A stretch of 64,000 bases of DNA from contig NHNW01000092.1 in NCBI GenBank assembly GCA_002786025.1, forward strand, positions 1 through 64,000, in the 5' to 3' direction. Below are positions 12,543 to 23,096 of the stretch, one piece after another; the stretch's first letter is position 1; every line of letters begins with the position of its first letter. Source of the stretch: Zasmidium citrigriseum. Taxonomy: Eukaryota > Ascomycota > Dothideomycetes > Mycosphaerellales > Mycosphaerellaceae. The position numbers and the translations under genes are program-made. Under the pieces are notes generated by a model. It had not been told where the DNA came from and ran no database searches. It was given only the letters and a program-made list of their open reading frames with translations.

Positions 12543-13526
12543 CTAGATATCCCTTGCCCTTTCCGGTTCTCTTCTACCCACATGAAGTGGAAGGGTCTCT
12601 CCTGCCTCCTTCGCCGCAGTATCAAGCTGAGGAGGATGTACCAAAACCGACTCCGAGCACGCAACACCGTCAGGCGATCTCCACTGTTGTTGCTGACGAC
12701 CTTGGCTAAGCAGACCTGACTCTGCACTTTGTGCATTGCCTGATCTTGACTCTTCGAGATGCACTGAGAACGCATCATGAATCCGTTCCTCAAGGCCTTT
12801 CGACGCTTTTGGTGGAGCAATCTCTTCGAGACCGTTACCAGACTTTGAGGGGACGAAATGTCGTGCTGGAAGAACCTCCACATCCTCGATTGGCTGAACA
12901 CGGTGGACGATGTGATGATTGTGGATCTCGCGGGTAATGGGCTTAGTTATGATCTCGTGGGTATTGACGATGCGAGTTTCGTGAGTGACCGCGGGAGCTT
13001 GAGTTGTGTGCGTTTCCACATCTTCGCTTCTTCCCAGCGCAAAGTGTTCTTTCTGCCCATCTTCCGCTGGAAGCTGACGTCTTGAAGATTCCACTGGCTC
13101 TCTGGGCAGAACGCTCTGAGATGCACTTGCTTCAAATTCGTGCGAGGCATTCCTGCTGGCAACTGCTTCGGAGTATGGATCTGCCGCGGGGCCAAGATGA
13201 GTGACATGGCCCTTGATCGCTGGTTGAGCAGCTTGACTCTGCTGTGCGCTGTATGTCGCAGCGACGACATTTCGGCCTTGCTCATGGACGGGTCGGATGG
13301 TCTGCTGCGTTGTTCTCGGTCCACCATTGCCATCCTCCAGCTTCAATCTCCCCAATCCGGTAATAACATTACTTTCTCTTGCCTGCGTTCGAGCATTCTC
13401 CTTTCGAGAAGCATGCTGTGGTGACAGCGCAGCATCTTCGATCGGCCTTGAAGCATGGAAGTCCATCACAGGCGGAAAGCCCTCCGATTTCCAGTAAATT
13501 GATCTCGCATTTGCCAAACAGAACAC
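12543..13526 (-). CDS. Hydrophilic His/Glu-rich protein, paralogue of the 14625 gene
   Basis: A single frame of 327 aa. A second Met at 13466 (MDFHASRPIEDAALSP) may be the true start, giving 307 aa. It has no signal peptide or membrane segment and is strongly hydrophilic. Residues near 180-230 carry APAVTHETRIVNTHEI followed by HNHHIVHRVQPIEDVEVLPA. These correspond to APAVTQETVT, HYHTSVQPVHDSEVLPE and related repeats in the divergently transcribed gene at 14625. Relatives are often labelled putative allergens in fungal genomes, with no established biochemical role. It may have coding sequence upstream of 13526 that I cannot model. Confidence 0.6.
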   Translation of the reverse strand: MFCLANARSIYWKSEGFPPVMDFHASRPIEDAALSPQHASRKENARTQARESNVITGLGRLKLEDGNGGPRTTQQTIRPVHEQGRNVVAATYSAQQSQAAQPAIKGHVTHLGPAADPYSEAVASRNASHEFEASASQSVLPREPVESSRRQLPAEDGQKEHFALGRSEDVETHTTQAPAVTHETRIVNTHEIITKPITREIHNHHIVHRVQPIEDVEVLPARHFVPSKSGNGLEEIAPPKASKGLEERIHDAFSVHLEESRSGNAQSAESGLLSQGRQQQQWRSPDGVACSESVLVHPPQLDTAAKEAGETLPLHVGRREPERARDI

Positions 13527-14624
13527 ACGATCCAGTCAGTTCCTTGCTGCCTCGTCATACCACAGCACAGCAGCTCCTCCAGCAACAGCTCCAGGTCGAA
13601 ATGATGCTGTGTTCCATCATCAGGCGCGCCTGCATCCGCGGCCTCGACGAACACGCGACGCGGCGACGATCTAGAACGAATGGTTGAAGTCCATCAACCG
13701 GGATCGAGCTTCTCCTGCACCCATCCCCGCGGCACGCGAGCCACCAGCGCATCCTTCGAAATCGAGAGCGTCATCTGGTGGGTCAAACTCAAATCGCACT
13801 TCACTCCTCACTGGCCACTCCTCCTCTTCCGCCTCGCAACCATGGTCGTGGCCGCGACAACTTGGAAGATCTCGCTGTGCAACAGATCCATCAGCATCCG
13901 GTCGTTGGCGGTCTCTGTTGGTTGCGAGCTTGCAATTTGAAAGAGATGATGGTGGATTGAAAAAGAGGTCTGGCTACGTCACGCTGCTTTCTCAACCACA
14001 CATTCGCCACAATTCGAACATTGAACTTGGCAATTGTTCCAAAGTCTTGCCGTGGCTCTCAATCGTCTGTGGCTAGTATCCAGAGTTGTGTACGGTTATT
14101 CACGATGCTGTCGGCAACTGCGAAGAAGCGACAAAAGCTCATCGCCATCATCAACTAGCGCATCGACGATTCGGCCAGTCCGTCAGCCATTGGAGTGGCA
14201 AACAACACTGCGGTCCGACTTGAAACTCCCTGTCTGCCTCGCATCAGCCACGTTGGAGAGCCTCACTGGATGGCTTACAGTGGATCTCAACGATGTGTGG
14301 CTGTAGCTGCAGCTGTCACTTGAGGATCTCCATTGATTGCGGCAATCCTATCCTGCCAGTGAGGCAACCGCCAAGGCCTGACGTTGAAGATGATGCGTTG
14401 CGAGTAGGCAAAGCGAGCAGACGCAATGCCCCGCCGAAGGTTATGTTTTGGCCCCGCGGCTGCATGACGTTGTTGGGTACCATGTTCATTGCATATATCA
14501 TTCCAGGTACAGTCCCATGTCCTGGTTTCAATCCCAAAATCTTTCAAAATCACGACTATACAACTCTTCAGAAGCCCTACCATCCATTACTATCGTCCTT
14601 CAAGTTCAATCCACATCAGCAAAC
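13527..14624. other. Shared divergent promoter region of the paralogue pair
   Basis: 1.1 kb separates two divergently transcribed related genes, so both promoters must lie here. On the minus strand, 13660-13970 has an open, Met-less, acidic frame with coding-like composition. A second minus frame from the ATG at 13774 reads well for 26 codons before a stop. Neither could be tied to a gene. Confidence 0.45.
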
Positions 14625-15494
14625 ATGCAAGCCGCCAAGGAAGCAGTTAAGAAGTTCACCTCGAAGGACGGACACCATGACACCACTGTCCACGAGCAGG
14701 TCGCACCAGCAGTGACTCAAGAGACGGTTACTCGGTAAGCCTCATCCAACATTGCACATCGAGTTGCCATGACTGATGCTTGGGACCAGCAAGCAAGAAG
14801 ACCGTGTTCAAACCGCCCTCGACAAGGAAGTCCACCAAGATCACTACCACACCTCCGTCCAGCCTGTCCATGACAGCGAAGTCCTCCCCGAGCAGCATCA
14901 CCACAAAGTGAGAACAACATCGATGCCTCTCAGCGAGTCCAACATGTTGACACATTTTAGATGGGCGGTGTTGAGCACCGCAGCTTCGAGCACGACGACC
15001 ATGAAATCAACAAGCAACAGCTCGCCGCCGAGGCTGCCCAGTTCAAGGACCAGTCTACAAGAGTAGAGGGTGATCGCACCACCAAGGTCGAGCCAATGGT
15101 CGCCGGCGAGCATGTGCACCACCACGTTCACGAGAACATTCAGCCCGTCGTCAACAAGCAAACCGTCGAGCCCCACGTCGTTCACAGCACCATTCCAGTG
15201 CACGAAGTTCACCACAACGCTGCTCAGCACCACGGAACCTCGGCTCTTCCAGCTGTGAGCATGGACGAGTTCAAGAGCCAGGGCGGTAGCCTTGGAGGCC
15301 GTGGTGAGCGTTCGGATGCCTTCACTGGCGAGCCAAAGCACGTAGGGGGTGCTCTGAACGGTGGTTCTCACAGCACAAGCCACGGTAACGAAGCTTCCCA
15401 TGGCAACAACGCGACTGGCAAGCCATCGCTTGGTCAGAAGATCAACCCCAAGATTGATGCTGATGGTGACGGCAAGGCTGGTATCATGGACTAG
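14625..15494 (+). CDS. Histidine-rich hydrophilic protein (putative-allergen family)
   Basis: Three exons, join(14625..14734, 14790..14907, 14961..15494), give 253 aa. There is no signal peptide. The protein is built of degenerate His- and Gln-rich segments: DGHHDTTVHEQVAPAVTQE, HQDHYHTSVQPVHDSEVLPE, GEHVHHHVHENIQPVVNKQ and VPVHEVHH-like stretches, then a Gly/Ser-rich tail ending DADGDGKAGIMD. This matches a conserved fungal family often annotated as allergen; I know of no defined enzyme activity. The repeated HHH and HxH motifs could bind metal, which is inference. Splice sites are canonical and the frame is kept at each junction. Confidence 0.85.
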
Positions 15495-15682
15495 ACTTTT
15501 GATTGTTTCTTGAGCGATTGTATTATGACGATGCGTCTTACGACACTTTGGATGAAGCAAGCAGCGCAGTAATGACATAAGATCTCAAATGTTTGAAAAT
15601 TCCTTCAACATTCCAACGCTCAACCTTCTTCCAAACTTCATTGATCAATACTTGCACTGGAAAACATGTCTCTCACGATGGA

Positions 15683-17268
15683 TCAATCTTCCATGTAAGG
15701 CCTATCGCAGAACAGCTTCGCCGAAAAAGGCACCCCCGAATCTGCGAGCGACCCGACCACTCGACGAGCCCACTCCAGCTGACGTCGGGTGGACGGCTGG
15801 TTGATTGTGAAGCACCACACCGCAAATTTGATCGGTATGATGCAGAGATACCTGCCTATCTGGCCATGCTGTGGAGAGATGCAATACTGCAGCGACATGC
15901 AGACTTGCTCTGCTGCCGCTCTAGCAAATGATCGGCAAGCAAATCCAAGGGCGATTGAAGTACTTCCAATGGGAGGAAAAGGAGGGAGAGGACGAAAGCC
16001 AGATGAAGCCACTCCCGCAGTGCAGAAGTAATGGCTATTGTGTCCTGTCGCGACCTGATCGCTCTGGACAATGCAGGCTCGACAGCACCGCATCGCTGGA
16101 TCCGGAGAGACGTCGTAGACACCATGCTGAGCTAAAGTTTCGTAAGTTAGGGCTAGCATGTCGTAGATGTCAACCAGCGCGGCCCAAAAGAGACGACACA
16201 TGTTCGAACTCGCAAGCGAATGGTATTTGTAGCTCTTTGGAAACGTCAGGACAAGAGGAGCAGGATCCAGAAGACAAGAAAGATGGGTGTATACGAGATT
16301 TGTTGGTCGGGCAATTTCAGCCACAGACAAGAACCAAGACCACAGTCTTGACACTCCATTCCAAAGGCTGGTGAGTAGAGACTGCAGCTGATCACTTGCA
16401 GGCTCACTGTCACCATAGCGGTGAGCGAGTCGAAACTCCTGACCAAGCTGTGGAATGATGCTTAGACAGTCCAACATCTGCTCGTAGCTTGACTTGGGCT
16501 TGATCTGCCACGGGACTGCGATCCATTCATCTTCCGCCACGAACGACGCTTGTCGGGAGTGCATCGACGACGAGATCAACACCGAGCGGCAGCTGGTGAA
16601 CAAGTCATGCGCCAGGCCATCTTGAAAAGCGGAGGGACCACGACTTTGGAGAATAGCCGCAAGACCGCGGATGTGCAGGTAAAGATGTCGTCGATCTGGC
16701 TTTGCGGCGAAGTACTGGTACATGACGAGTGAGAGACAGGCCGCAAAGGCTGCATCATCTGCAACTGTGCACGTGCTGGACAGGTTTGCAATAGCTTCTT
16801 CGTACGCTGCCGTGGCCCCTTGGATGAGACGGTCGTCTTTGGAAGCTTGGCCAAGTCCGGCTGCTGCGAGTGCGATGATGCTTGAACAAACAGTTGGATT
16901 TCCGGTGGCTAGTAAAGACGGGAGTTTCATTATCCAGAAGAAAGATTGGATGTCGAGGTAGTCACATTGTTTGAGCATGCCGCCGACGTTTTGGTCGATG
17001 AAGGAATCCAGCAATCGGTGGCAGTACATCAACTGGTTCCCGCCTGGACTTTCTGGCAAGACGGGCTCAAGTTGATTAACGTACTGATCCGTTGCTTGCT
17101 CGTAGTAGGCAATCGCATAAGATGGAGGAAACGGTAGCGAATGTGAACGTCGAACATTGGGAACTCTTCGTTGAACATGGCGGTATAGATGAGTTCTTTC
17201 CAGGTCCTCGGATCTTGAAAGTGTATTGGAGGAAGCCGTTTTGTTGACCCAATGGAAGGTTCTTTCAT
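15683..17268 (-). CDS. Fungal transcription-factor-type protein, 5' end uncertain
   Basis: Best model is complement(join(15683..17043, 17085..17268)), 514 aa, using a 41-nt intron with a strong gtacgt donor. The N-terminal exon reads FQDPRTWKELIYTAMFNEEF, and the second exon has CHRLLDSFIDQNVGGML and LSLVMYQYFAA..HLYLHIRGLAAIL. These are typical of the fungal-specific regulatory domain of C6 regulators. No zinc cluster is present in the model. Just upstream (17275-17560, minus strand) is a frame containing VCSRRIPIQW and TIKRRYSDSGMAPTPDDDE that looks like the linker of such a factor, but it ends in TGA overlapping the Met used here. The gene may be 5'-truncated or frameshifted. Confidence 0.6.
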
Positions 17269-18534
17269 TCATCATCGTCCGGTGTGGGAGCCATGCCGCT
17301 GTCGCTGTACCTTCGCTTTATCGTCGTCTCTCTTGTACCATCTCTTTTTCTGCCAATGTTCATGGAAATGTTTGAGATGACGTCTTGCCAAAGTTCTCGC
17401 TGGACAGCGTTGATGTGCGGGTGAAGCGGCGTTCCAGCCGCACTTGCCGCCAATTGACCATTGAATTGGAATCCGCCTCGAACAGACTAGAACTTCATTC
17501 CTCTGAGAAGGCAAACCTCCATGATCTCATTCTCGTGTTAGATGGCCATCATTCCGCCTGATTTTCTGCGGTCGCGTTGTTGAGCATGTCGGCAAGGGCG
17601 GGATAGTCCTGTCCAAGTTGTCGCTGAGCAGACTTCGGCATAAGTCATTACTATGATGCTATTTGGTCTGTGTCGAAACTCAGTATGGTTGACTTTCGTC
17701 AGGTCGAGAATTAAGCCGGAGTGTTGAGCACAGAAGAAATACAGAGCGTGGTCGGCACAGGAGAATTTGACTTGCGTGCACCAGATGGGGTTGAAAGGGC
17801 GATTTTCTCGGTGCTTTTCCGACGATGTCACATCCAACGACATGAGTAGGCTTTCTAAATTGTCGGTGTATGCTTCATTGGTAGAGTTCAGTAATTTGTT
17901 CGGCAAACGATTAGCAATAAGGACAATCGTTTCAAACTCCTAAGCTTTCACACACATCGGCTCAAGATCCAGCCTTTCCTCTTACAGTAGCAGCCACAGA
18001 AGCTAAAAGAAAGGCTTGATCGAATGAGGCAGTGGGCATTAGAGTCAGGCCTCCGAATCCTGCAAGAACTAGATGTATCTAGGGCAACAGAAGCTGAATG
18101 TAGTCAAGCGTGGCTTAAAACCGATGGTATCCGTCTTCTGCTTTCGCCGGCATGCGAGGAGTTAGTGACTGCCACGGCAGGGTATGAAGAAGCGTCCCTG
18201 CATGGCTGAACGACTCCACTGACATCGGCTTCGAGCTGCTGACCAAGAACATCGTTTGGCCCGGACAGGAGACGACAGTTGGTGCGCCAATCCTCTAGCC
18301 TTTGCACGGTATTTCCTTGCAAGGCCAGTGCGAACAGCTTGTCTTGGACGCGTCAGCAGTTGAATTGAATTTGAAGTTTCTGAGAATGGGGAAAGATGCT
18401 ATGGCCAAACACTACCATGCGTGACGCAAAGCCTCGCCAAGCATCGATGATGAAGCTGGTGAAGTTGTGTTCATATGAAGTTGGTGATTGCCTGAGGTTC
18501 TGAACGAAATCTGGGACTGATTTTCTCAACGAAC
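17269..18534. other. Gap with possible decayed coding material
   Basis: This stretch has no intact gene that I can support. The minus strand at 17275-17560 may hold the lost 5' part of the transcription-factor gene, and 18104-18574 has a separate coding-like frame interrupted by one stop. The remainder, about 17600-18100, shows nothing recognisable. Confidence 0.4.
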
Positions 18535-18574
18535 ATGGAGGATTGGTTGACAATGCTGAACAGCGAGTTCCCAT
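18104..18574 (-). pseudogene. Possible gene relic with one in-frame stop
   Basis: On the minus strand one frame reads SFIIDAWRGFASRMVVFGHS, continues to a single TGA near 18355, and in the same phase resumes KLFALALQGNTVQRLEDWR and LLSGPNDVLGQQLEADVSGV. Residue choice looks like real protein on both sides of the stop, suggesting an inactivated gene fragment or an unrecognised exon pair. The family was not recognised. Its upstream end overlaps the start of the bZIP gene on the other strand, so the true extent is unclear. Confidence 0.25.
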
Positions 18575-19224
18575 CTCGTCCAGACATGGTGCTCGATTTC
18601 TGGCATTGTCAGGACATGCCCAACCCGGACGGCGAAGATGTCGATCTGCCAGATCTGAACTGTCCAGTCATCACAAGCGTACCGAAAGAAACACCCTGGC
18701 GAAAGCGAAGACAAGCACAGAACCGGGAAGCGTGAGTAATGCAGATCAAATGTCAGTCTGGCAAAATCACTGAGATAATCGTCAGGCAACGAGCATTTCG
18801 GCAGCGTAAAGAGAAGCAGTCGAGGGAGCTGGAGACTGAGAATCAGGCTCTCAAAGATACGCTCGCCACGGCGCGGATGGAAGTACTTGCCGTCAAGCAG
18901 AGATTGCTCCGCGCCCAAATCAACAATCAGGTACTCTCAGCTTTATTGCTCCGCACTCAGTCTGCAGGAAATAAGTGCGAGATCAGAGACAGCGGGAGTA
19001 TTTGTTATCCAAACGGAAGATGTGCAAATGGTCTACGTGTGAACGAGGTGTGGGAGATCAAGGAGGTTCAGCAAGCCATGGCTGACGGCATAGTGGATAT
19101 CGGGCAGCTCGCTGCACGGCTGGTGCATAGTGTAGTCTTGCGCGCGATGCCAATACGCATAAGCGAAGCTGATGTACTGAAGGCGTTGGTGGATCTTCAA
19201 GCAGACTCTTCAGGCACTGAGTAA
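18535..19224 (+). CDS. bZIP transcription factor (AP-1/YAP-like basic region)
   Basis: Two exons, join(18535..18731, 18786..19224), give 211 aa. Splicing joins WRKRRQAQNREA to QRAFRQRKE, producing the fungal AP-1-like basic region with the N-R-E-A-Q-R-A-F-R-Q-R-K signature at about residues 57-75. A heptad-spaced Leu zipper follows (LETENQALKDTL..ARMEVLAVKQRL). The C-terminal half has no known domain. Lacking the Cys-rich domains of stress regulator Yap1, it is more like the short bZIP proteins often found beside metabolic gene clusters. It lies directly upstream of the oxidoreductase and dioxygenase genes and might control them; that link is inferred from position only. Confidence 0.88.
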
Positions 19225-19441
19225 GCCACGACAGTGGGCCAACATACAGACATACAGACTCAAGTCAGAATCATCTCCATCGGCAGCGGCGGTGTGATTT
19301 TCCAACTACCTCTCACGATGACAACATGCTGAGTCAAGCCGTTGTGGCCCGGCGTGCTGGGGGTTGTATAATATAGGGGCTGTGGCCAAGCTCGGCGCCA
19401 TTGACCATGGTCCCTCTCAACGCCGCCTTCTCGTCGTCAAC

Positions 19442-20389
19442 ATGATGAAAGCAATCCGTGCAACAGCCAGCTCAGGCGGAAAGATCTCGGTTGCTCTTGA
19501 GAGCGTGGCCATACCAAAGCCAGATCCTCAAGAAGTCCTGGTCCAGATCAAAGCATCCGCTGTACAGCCTTCCGACATCCTCAACGCAAAAGGTCTCTTT
19601 CCACACACGACATGGCCCCGTACGCCCGGGCGAGATTTCTCTGGAGTCGTAGTGGACGGTCCACCTCGCCTTCTGAACAAAGAAGTCTTTGGGACAAGTG
19701 GGAACTCGTTCTCCTTCACCGCTGATGGAGCCCACGCCCAATACGCAATTCTTCCTATCGATGGAGTCTGTATCAAGCCTCCAGCGCTCTCTTGGGTACA
19801 GGCTGCGCTCGTCGGAGTGCCTTGCTCGACGGCTCTGCAAATCTTGCAGCGAGGCAGCTTGAAGCCTGGCGAGACCATTCTTGTTCTTGGTGGCAATGGT
19901 TCCGTGGGCAGTTGGGTTTCCTGGATTGCGAAGGCGCAAGGCGGTCGTGTCATTACGGTTGGCAGGCATGGAACAGACGTCACCTCCACGACCGATCCAA
20001 GGCTGGAGAGTGTTGCCAACATGACGGATGGAAAGGGCGTCGACGTCGTGGTCGACACAGTCGGGGATCTCAGTCTGACCAGTACCGCGATCGATACTAT
20101 GGCTGTTGGTGGCAGGCTGGTGACCATCACAGCGCCTCGTGTGGGAAGCACTGAGATGAGCTTTGACGTCTTCTCGTTCTATCGCAAAGAGCTCAGCTTG
20201 CTCGGCTGCAACACCGTCGAATACTCGCAAGCGCATATGACCACATTGCTGAATACAAAGCTGTTGCCGCTGTTCGATGGAGCGATAGATGGCATGCCTA
20301 AAATGAAGGCTACGGAAATTGGGCTGGATCAGGCGCTGGAGGCATACCAAGGCAATGTTCCAAAGGCAGTCATCGTGTTCGATACGTAG
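19442..20389 (+). CDS. MDR-family NAD(P)H quinone oxidoreductase-like
   Basis: A 315-aa single exon starting at MMKAIRATAS; the frame is open 26 codons further upstream, but the similarity starts here. It has the GroES-like N-terminal half (SAVQPSDILNAKG, TPGRDFSGVV), the dinucleotide-binding loop GGNGSVGSWV near residue 150, and a Rossmann half ending PKAVIVFD. The zinc-ligand residues of alcohol dehydrogenases are absent, so it belongs to the zinc-independent quinone-reductase side of the superfamily. It should be cytosolic and NADPH-dependent. It converges with the intradiol dioxygenase, with 165 bases between the stops, in line with a role in handling quinones or enones from aromatic catabolism. 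Confidence 0.85.
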   Translation: MMKAIRATASSGGKISVALESVAIPKPDPQEVLVQIKASAVQPSDILNAKGLFPHTTWPRTPGRDFSGVVVDGPPRLLNKEVFGTSGNSFSFTADGAHAQYAILPIDGVCIKPPALSWVQAALVGVPCSTALQILQRGSLKPGETILVLGGNGSVGSWVSWIAKAQGGRVITVGRHGTDVTSTTDPRLESVANMTDGKGVDVVVDTVGDLSLTSTAIDTMAVGGRLVTITAPRVGSTEMSFDVFSFYRKELSLLGCNTVEYSQAHMTTLLNTKLLPLFDGAIDGMPKMKATEIGLDQALEAYQGNVPKAVIVFDT

Positions 20390-20554
20390 ACTACGTACGA
20401 TGCACATCATTCTGTCTCTTATCTTTTGCATCGACTTTGAACAGCTGGTGAAAGACGTGGTTGTCAAGGCAAAACATCTTGTGTACGGCTTGGGGGATAG
20501 AGATACGGTATATGCTGCGAGTCGCAAGCAGATTCGAAGACTTCTATTTGATTC

Positions 20555-21683
20555 TCATTCGCCAGGTACAGGACGCTCTTTCACGAACTTCACATTCGAG
20601 CCCATGATTTCTGCAGCCTGCTCCCGCCGTAGCTGCGCAGCTTCATCGACGGTAACCATCACGAAGGTGTACTCGAGCAGCTTCATGCCAGCCTTGACGT
20701 CGTAATTCTTGGCCATTTCCTGACTGACCTCTCCCAGATCGACAACCAACGACGCCTTCACGCCAAACACAGGATCATGGCTTTCGAAAGGATCTCCCCG
20801 GATGGTCAATGCTCTGCACCAATACTGTCAGTCCTTGCCTCTGTGTACACGAACAATCCCGCTTACGTGATGTAGTGATCGAAGCCGGGCTTCTCAAGCA
20901 TGAAATGCACATGTGCTGGTCGGTATGGGTGGCGACCTAGGGAACGAAGTAGATCACCCTGCGGCCGAGATTAGCATCGGTCTAAAGGTCCAGGCGGTGA
21001 TACGTACAACTGGTCCATCCGCTGGCACTGGGTAGGACACAGGAACGATCCCATTGAACCAGAAATCTCCCTTGCCATCGGTATGCAGGATGGCTCGGCC
21101 ATGAGGCCCATTGCGATTGGCATACTGCACATCATAAAAGCCGTGCGAGTCAGTCTCCCAGACATCGACAGCAACTCCTTCAACCGGCTTGCCTTGCATA
21201 TCCACCACTTTGCCAACAACCAGCATCGGCTCTCCGTCTGGATCACTGCCAATGTCTTCTCCATTTAGAGTGTTCACGGCGTCGTCCGTGTGGAATGGAC
21301 CAAGCACTGTTCCGTCAGTTGCACCTTTTGGCTTGGGATGATCGATGGCGTCGACCAGCAACGAGAGACCGAGAACGTCGGAGAGTAGGATGAACTCCTA
21401 CTAGCTTCATTAGCATTGAGCAAGATGGTGACAACGTTGTTTGTACCTGTCGTGTCTTCGTACACTTCTGCCCGACGTTGGTGAGAAACTCGATCGCCGT
21501 CTCCCACTCAGCCATACTCAGTCTTGTCTCGCGAGCATAGTCGTGTACATGAGTAACGAGCGTGCTGATGAGATACTTCAGCCGAGCATCTTTGCAACCA
21601 GAATTGATGAGGTTGACGTTCTCAGTGATGTTGTCGGTTGTCAGATCTTTCATGGGCGGGTAATTGCATTGTGACGGATCCAT
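20555..21683 (-). CDS. Intradiol ring-cleavage dioxygenase (catechol/hydroxyquinol 1,2-type)
   Basis: Four exons, complement(join(20555..20813, 20867..20958, 21008..21397, 21447..21683)), give 325 aa, normal for the cytosolic enzymes. There is no signal peptide, unlike secreted fungal intradiol dioxygenases. All four non-haem Fe(III) ligands can be placed: Tyr in DSHGFYDVQ, Tyr in VPVSYPVPADGPVGDL, and two His in RPAHVHF. The N-terminal helical dimerisation region and the GPFHTDDA segment are also typical. The reaction is O2-dependent cleavage of a catechol or hydroxyquinol between the two hydroxyls, giving a cis,cis-muconate or maleylacetate-type product. Which substrate is used cannot be decided from sequence. 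Neighbours include CMD-like, SnoaL-like and MDR enzymes, consistent with an aromatic pathway. Confidence 0.92.
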
Positions 21684-22279
21684 TGTAGCAGATTCTGTGG
21701 CAGTCGTTGATGTCTGAAGCTGGTGTCAAAAGTTTCTTCAAGGTCCCAGCAGACGTTGAAGAGGGCGGTGAAATGCACGCTCGGTAGCCTGATTCAAGCC
21801 TGGTGGGTCACGGATCTCCCTGGGCCGCGCCATCATGCTGCACCAGTCTTTGCTAAGGACTTTGTCATGCTGATTCAATGAGTTTTCAAGATCTAGCTTC
21901 AGTCATTTCTACTTCCTTGCAGTCGAATCCCGTTATGCCAGCAGTAACCGCTCGGCCGGACTTCCACCTGCCACGCAAGCTGTTCCCTTGATCCCGTTGA
22001 GTTTCAAAGCTGCTGCGTTCGAGGTGAGCCATGCAGAAGCACGAAGATCATGCAAGTCTGGCCTTTTGCGGCGTTGTGATCGATCGATCTGTGTGAAAGT
22101 GTGTCTAGTAGGTGAAACGGATATCGCGTCTATAGCGATCCGCAACAGCCGTCCGGCATTGCCCTCCACGGCCGTTTCTCGAAAGCATACATTAGCTGCT
22201 CAGTCGCTCAGCAACTGCACCAACATTGTGCAAGCAGGACTCGTAGCTCCGAAAGAAAGTCCACATCCTAGTCGCGGCG
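21684..22279. other. Divergent promoter, dioxygenase / CMD-like gene
   Basis: About 600 bases lie between two divergent starts, so both promoters are here and co-regulation is possible. I see no further coding segment and no recognisable regulatory repeat. Confidence 0.5.
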
Positions 22280-23016
22280 ATGAATCGACTGGGCCTACTG
22301 TCTCCCTCGGAGCTGACGCCTTCGCAGCAGGAGGCATACAATGTTATGAAGCAGTACACAACCACGAGCTATGAAGACAAGTGAGTGATTCCATGTCGAT
22401 GTCTTTCAAACTTCGATGGAATACTGAAACACGAACAGATTTACATATATAGATACGAAAGAACGACTTGTCGGTCCCTTCGGCATCCAAATCCACCACC
22501 CCGAAGTCGCCAAAGCCTTCATCCAATTCGCCGACGTACTACACACCATCCCAGACTTCCCAAAAGAAGTTCGTGAGTGTGCTATATTGGCAGTGGGATC
22601 TCGACTCGGGGCGTCATACGAATCATAGTGGGTGGACCAGCATTCTGTCCGGGACTGCAGCTTGACAACATACTGACGGTATTGGTTGGCGTTCAGTGCA
22701 CACGAGAGCCTTTCTGGCTTCACGAAAGACGAACAACATCAGCTTCATCAGGGCAAATGCCCACAGCATTTCTCGGAAAAACAAAAAGTTGCGTACAAAG
22801 TTGCAATTGAGTTGGGCAAGGCAGGGCCTTTGCCAGCAACAACGTGGGACGAGGCGAAGAAGGTCAGTCTACCCGAAGCAAGGCACTGTCATTGATACTG
22901 ACAGGGCGTTATAGGCGCTTGGAGTAGATGGTGCGACAGCGCTCATACATTACGTTGGCTTCTACTGCTACGTCTCGACGATTCTCAACGGGTTCGACGC
23001 TCAAGTTCCCGCATGA
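22280..23016 (+). CDS. Carboxymuconolactone decarboxylase / AhpD-like protein
   Basis: Four exons, join(22280..22380, 22439..22627, 22697..22862, 22915..23016), give 185 aa with every junction in frame. The order MNRLGLLSPSELTPSQQEAY, GPFGIQIHHPEVAKAF, REVRECAILAVGSRLGA-like and ALIHYVGFYCYVSTILNGF follows fungal CMD/AhpD-like proteins. In these the E-x7-16-S-x3-E/H region contacts substrate. The CxxC pair of true AhpD peroxidase is not visible, so a lactone- or muconate-processing role is more likely than peroxide reduction. It is divergently transcribed from the intradiol dioxygenase, which supports a place in an aromatic ring-cleavage route. Confidence 0.82.
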
Positions 23017-23096
23017 CGGATCACTCAATGTGCCACTTCTTTTGACCAGACGTTACGAATGAAAAATTGGACAACGCATATATCTTTGCAGCTCCA

